Assembly (NCBI RefSeq): GCF_006704265.1
Contig: NZ_VIKA01000022.1
Location: forward strand, 1 to 34,890
Length of the DNA stretch: 34,890 nt
Direction of reading: 5' to 3'
Source: Elioraea sp. Yellowstone
GTDB taxonomy: Bacteria; Pseudomonadota; Alphaproteobacteria; Acetobacterales; Acetobacteraceae
Shown here piece by piece: positions 32,171-34,890 of this stretch; the stretch's first letter is position 1, and each line of letters starts with the position of its first letter. Made by a program: the position numbers and the translations under genes. Under the pieces are notes generated by a model, which was given only the letters and a program-made list of their open reading frames with translations, did no database searches and was not told the origin of the DNA.

Positions 32171-34454
32171 GCCCCTTCAAGGGATCGCCGCAGTCTCGCA
32201 GCACCACCGGTTCGATCGCTCCGGACCGTGCCGCGACCCGGCCGATCACCGCCGCGCAGCCATATCCGGCCGCGCGCAGTGCGGCGACGCAGGACTCGGC
32301 GCTGTCGGCCGGCACGCCGGCCAGAAGCCCGCCCGCCGTCTGCGGATCGAACAGCAGCGGATAGAGCGGCAGCACCTCCGCCGCGGCGAGTTCGCGCACC
32401 GCCCGGCGCAGACGGAGGTTCTGCGGCTGCAGCGAGGAGAACACCCGGCGCGCCACCATCTCGCGCGCACCCTCGAGCACGGGGATGCGCTCGATCACGA
32501 GATGCGCATCGACACCGCTCGCACGCGTCATCTCAAGCAGATGGCCGAGCAGGCCGAAGCCGGTGACGTCGGTCATGGCGGTGGCGCCATGTGCGGCGAG
32601 GAGCGCCGCCGCGCGGCGGTTCGAGACGCACATCTGCGCGATCGCCGCCTCGACCCAGCGCGCGCGTGCGACCCCGCGCATCTGGCCGGCGAGCAGTGCG
32701 CCGGTGCCGATCGGCTTGGTGAGCACCAGCGCATCACCCGGCCGGAGCCCGCCCTTGCGCAGCATGCGGTCGCGCGCGACCAGTCCGTTCACCGCGAAGC
32801 CGAGCGCGAGTTCCGCGCCCTCGCTCGTGTGCCCGCCCACCAGCGCGCAAGCGGCCTCGCGCAGCACCGCGTTCGCGCCCGCCATCATCGCCGCGAGATC
32901 CGCCTCGACCTTCGCCTCGCGCCCATAGGGCAGGGTCGCGATCGCAAGCGCCGTATGCGGCTCGGCCCCCATGGCGTAGAGGTCGCCGAGCGCGTGGTTG
33001 GCGGCGATCATGCCGAAGCGGAACGGATCGTCGATGATGGCGCGGAAATGGTCGACCGAGTGCACCGCAAGGCGCGGGCCGCCCGTGTCCACCACCGCGG
33101 CGTCGTCCGGCGCGTCGAGCCCGACCAGCACATCCGGGTTCGGTGCCGGCTCGAGCGCCTCGAGGACGCGCGCGAGCACGGTCGGGCCGATCTTGGCGCC
33201 GCAGCCGCCGCAGCGCATCGCGATCGCCGGGATCTCCCGCAGCGCCTCGGTGTCGGCGAGCGGTAGGGCAGGACCGGCGGCGCGCTCCGCCATCTCGGGC
33301 AGGTCGTTGAAGCGGCGCATGAAGCGGCGGTCGATCCTGTCCTTCCAGCGCCATACCCAGGCGCCCGCGACGGTGATGCCGTTGCGTGTGGCGATCGCAT
33401 AGGGCTCGCCGGTCCCGACGATGGAGAGCGCGTCGCGCTGCGGACGGTAGCGGCGCAGCCGGCCACCGGCGAGCGCGGCACGGATGTTGTCCGCCAGCAC
33501 CGGCCCCGCGCGCACCGAATAGACGCCCGAGCGCGGGATCGATGCGGGGTCGAAGGCGATCGTGTCGCCGGCGGCGAAGACGTCCTCGCGGCCGATCGCG
33601 CGCAAGGTCGCGTCGACGCGGAGGAAGCCGCGCGCATCGACCGCCAGCCCCGTCTCGGCGATCCAGCGCGCGGGCGCGGCCTCGGTGGTCCAGAGGATCT
33701 CGTCGGCGGCGAGACGCGTACCGCCCTCCCCGAGCACCACCGCGCCGGCCTCGACCGCCGTGACGTCCATGCCCTCGTGCACGGCGATGCGCCGGGCGGA
33801 CAGAACGGAGGCAAAACGCCTTCGGAACGCGCCGGGGAACCGCGGCAGGAGTCCGTCGATCCCGGTGACCAGGGTGAAGCGCAGCGCCGCATCGTCGCCG
33901 CCGGCCGCGGCGAGCTCGCGTCGCAGCCGGCGCTCGACCGAGAGCAGCAGTTCCACCCCGCCCGCGCCGCCGCCCACCAGCAGCACGTGGCGCGACCGTC
34001 CGGCCAGCACGCGCGCCTTCAGCGCCGCGAAGCGCGCGAGGAACCCGTCGATCGGCTTGACCGGGATCGCGTGCGCCTCCGCGCCCGGCACGTCTCCGGT
34101 ATTGGGCCGCGAGCCGATGTTGATGGAGAGCAGGTCGTAGGGCACGGGCGGGCGGTGCCGGCAGAGCACGTGCCGGCGTGCGAGGTCGAGCCCGACCACC
34201 TCGTCGGGATAGAGCCGCGCGGCGGCGAAGCGCGCGAGCGGTCCGGTGTCGATATGCGCCTCGTCGAACGCGTAGTGGCCCGCGATCAGGCCGGGCAGCA
34301 TCCCGGAATAGGGCGTGTGCAGCTCGCGCGTGATCAGGGTGAGGCGTACGCCCTCGAGCGGGCGCATGCCGAAGCGGCGCAGCACCTGGACGTGCGCATG
34401 GCCTGCGCCGACCAGCACGACATCCTTGACGACAGGCCCCGTCGCCCCGCGCAT
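32151..34454 (-). CDS. selD: FAD/NAD(P) oxidoreductase-selenophosphate synthetase fusion
   Basis: A 767-aa two-domain protein. Residues 1 to about 370 are a type II NADH dehydrogenase-like flavoprotein: VLVGAGHAHVQVLRRFG (FAD, from residue 13), HTPYSGMLPG, VGGGAGGVELLLS (NAD(P), near 155-167) and AAGDTIAF. From about residue 405 it is SelD, which makes selenophosphate from selenide and ATP: MRCGGCGAKIGP carries Cys418 and Lys421, matching the catalytic Cys17 and Lys20 of E. coli SelD, followed by DDAAVVD and VGGHTSEGAEL. The catalytic site is Cys and not Sec. ATG 34454 has GGAGG 7 nt upstream. selA, selB and selC are not visible. The stop lies in a hairpin loop. Such fusions are known in some bacteria and algae. 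Confidence 0.94.
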   Translation of the reverse strand: MRGATGPVVKDVVLVGAGHAHVQVLRRFGMRPLEGVRLTLITRELHTPYSGMLPGLIAGHYAFDEAHIDTGPLARFAAARLYPDEVVGLDLARRHVLCRHRPPVPYDLLSINIGSRPNTGDVPGAEAHAIPVKPIDGFLARFAALKARVLAGRSRHVLLVGGGAGGVELLLSVERRLRRELAAAGGDDAALRFTLVTGIDGLLPRFPGAFRRRFASVLSARRIAVHEGMDVTAVEAGAVVLGEGGTRLAADEILWTTEAAPARWIAETGLAVDARGFLRVDATLRAIGREDVFAAGDTIAFDPASIPRSGVYSVRAGPVLADNIRAALAGGRLRRYRPQRDALSIVGTGEPYAIATRNGITVAGAWVWRWKDRIDRRFMRRFNDLPEMAERAAGPALPLADTEALREIPAIAMRCGGCGAKIGPTVLARVLEALEPAPNPDVLVGLDAPDDAAVVDTGGPRLAVHSVDHFRAIIDDPFRFGMIAANHALGDLYAMGAEPHTALAIATLPYGREAKVEADLAAMMAGANAVLREAACALVGGHTSEGAELALGFAVNGLVARDRMLRKGGLRPGDALVLTKPIGTGALLAGQMRGVARARWVEAAIAQMCVSNRRAAALLAAHGATAMTDVTGFGLLGHLLEMTRASGVDAHLVIERIPVLEGAREMVARRVFSSLQPQNLRLRRAVRELAAAEVLPLYPLLFDPQTAGGLLAGVPADSAESCVAALRAAGYGCAAVIGRVAARSGAIEPVVLRDCGDPLKGLGAVSA

Positions 34455-34813
34455 CACCGTGCCTCCGTCTGCAGGTCGGCGGACGGCAGCCCGGCTGGCC
34501 GTCGATCCCGCGCCGCCGCCCCCGCCTGCGCGAGCGCGCCTCGATTGCCCCGTCCTCGCGGCGGGCAGGCGCACGCCCGCCGAGAATGCCCGACACGGGT
34601 CGATCGCGCACCGCGATTCTCGTGGCGGCAGGGCGGTGATGCCGATCGCCGCCGCCCTCGTCCCTCCGCTTCGCCGCACCCGCCTTGCGTGGGAGCCGGA
34701 GCGACGGCCGGCAGCGTGCCAGGTGCAGTTCCGACCCGTGGCAACCCGCTCGGGGTTTCCTGGTGCGCATGTTCACCCGATCGGGCGCGTCCGGCGGATC
34801 GGAATGGTCGCTA
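34455..34813. other. Gene-free stretch upstream of the selD fusion
   Basis: About 360 bp with no supportable gene on either strand. It holds an AGGGCGG/CCGCCCT dyad (34630-34636 and 34652-34658) and, toward its right end, a diverged copy of the repeat found after selD. I looked for a selC tRNA (anticodon TCA, acceptor stem, T-loop) and saw none. No clear promoter for the selD fusion was found. Confidence 0.5.
34715..34806 (-). repeat. Intergenic repeat, copy 2 (diverged, inverted)
   Basis: Read on the minus strand it contains GGGTGAACATGC, CCAGGA, GAGCGGGTTGCCAC and CGGAAC in the same order and nearly the same spacing as copy 1 at 32078-32170. The exact shared core is GTGAACATGC (34776-34767). 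The hairpin arm is decayed. The limits are approximate. Confidence 0.4.
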
Positions 34814-34833
34814 GGACACCTCGAAAAACCCGC
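34814..34833. mobile_element. Possible left end of an insertion sequence
   Basis: GGACACCTCGAAAAACCCGC looks like the terminal inverted repeat of an IS5-type element (ends with a CGAAAAAC core). It is preceded by CTAG, a common target, and followed after 27 nt by a gene start. The other end is beyond the window, so this is unproved. Confidence 0.25.
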
Positions 34834-34860
34834 TGATCGGGCGCTGCTGAGGGGCTGTTG

Positions 34861-34890
34861 ATGGCGCCGTTGAATGCGGACCGGCCGTTT
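34861..34890 (+). CDS. Start of an unknown gene (3' truncated)
   Basis: ATG at 34861 is followed by ten open codons (MAPLNADRPF) to the window edge. A strong GAGGGG ends 6 nt before the ATG, so the start is well supported. The product cannot be named. If the upstream CGAAAAAC element is an insertion-sequence end, this may be a transposase gene. Confidence 0.4.
   Translation, partial: MAPLNADRPF

Noticed and set aside
34455-34860. selC tRNA-Sec near the selD fusion
   Set aside because: I found no acceptor stem pair, TCA anticodon loop or GGTTCGA-type T-loop in this stretch.

Overview
The window is about 35 kb of very GC-rich DNA (roughly 70% G+C) packed with genes whose codons end almost always in G or C. 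The gene set and layout point to an alphaproteobacterium, most likely Rhodospirillales/Acetobacterales. The main evidence is a regulatory PTS (EI, HPr, one mannose-type EIIA) linked to a short HprK, RapZ, ChvG/ChvI and pckA, which is an alphaproteobacterial arrangement. The species cannot be fixed from sequence reading alone. I saw no rRNA, tRNA or CRISPR array.

Left part (1-12.3 kb): the C-terminal part of a PhoR-like histidine kinase runs into the window and meets an alanine dehydrogenase gene tail to tail. An AmpG-like permease and a DUF486 membrane protein overlap each other and diverge from an M48 lipoprotein protease. Next comes a leftward run of ahcY, a DUF4149 membrane protein, an orphan TRAP solute-binding protein, a GT9 glycosyltransferase, thrS and infC. 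infC appears to start at a rare ATC codon behind a perfect AGGAGG. A small secreted four-cysteine protein diverges from ahcY behind a Fur-box-like palindrome.

Middle part (12.3-22.8 kb): all leftward, in transcription order, come chvI-chvG, then hprK-rapZ-EIIA-ptsH-ptsI and a PcaB/PurB-type lyase. A HugZ-like gene and pckA diverge from chvI. This locus joins envelope or acid sensing (ChvGI) and the PTS phosphorylation state (EI > HPr > EIIA, with HprK acting on HPr Ser) to gluconeogenesis. No sugar-transporting EIIB or EIIC is present, so the PTS is probably regulatory.

Right part (22.8-34.9 kb): a leftward operon encodes a 2-oxoacid oxidoreductase (KorA, KorB) with an iron-sulfur flavoprotein partner that could pass electrons to or from NAD(P). 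It is followed by a 21-nt palindrome and a small protein that looks like a COG0523/CobW GTPase without its P-loop. Then come a cytoplasmic gamma-glutamyltransferase-like enzyme, a CE4/cyclic-imidase-like hydrolase and a divergent amidase, which could act on amides and imides. Last is a 767-residue fusion of an FAD/NAD(P) oxidoreductase with selenophosphate synthetase. The fusion gene is flanked by two diverged, inverted copies of an intergenic repeat. The right edge holds the first ten codons of another gene, possibly inside an insertion sequence.

The least explained items are the Fur-box/four-cysteine protein pair, the P-loop-less CobW-like protein with its palindrome, and the repeats and possible insertion-sequence end around the selD fusion. 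All functions are inferred by reading motifs; no database search was run.
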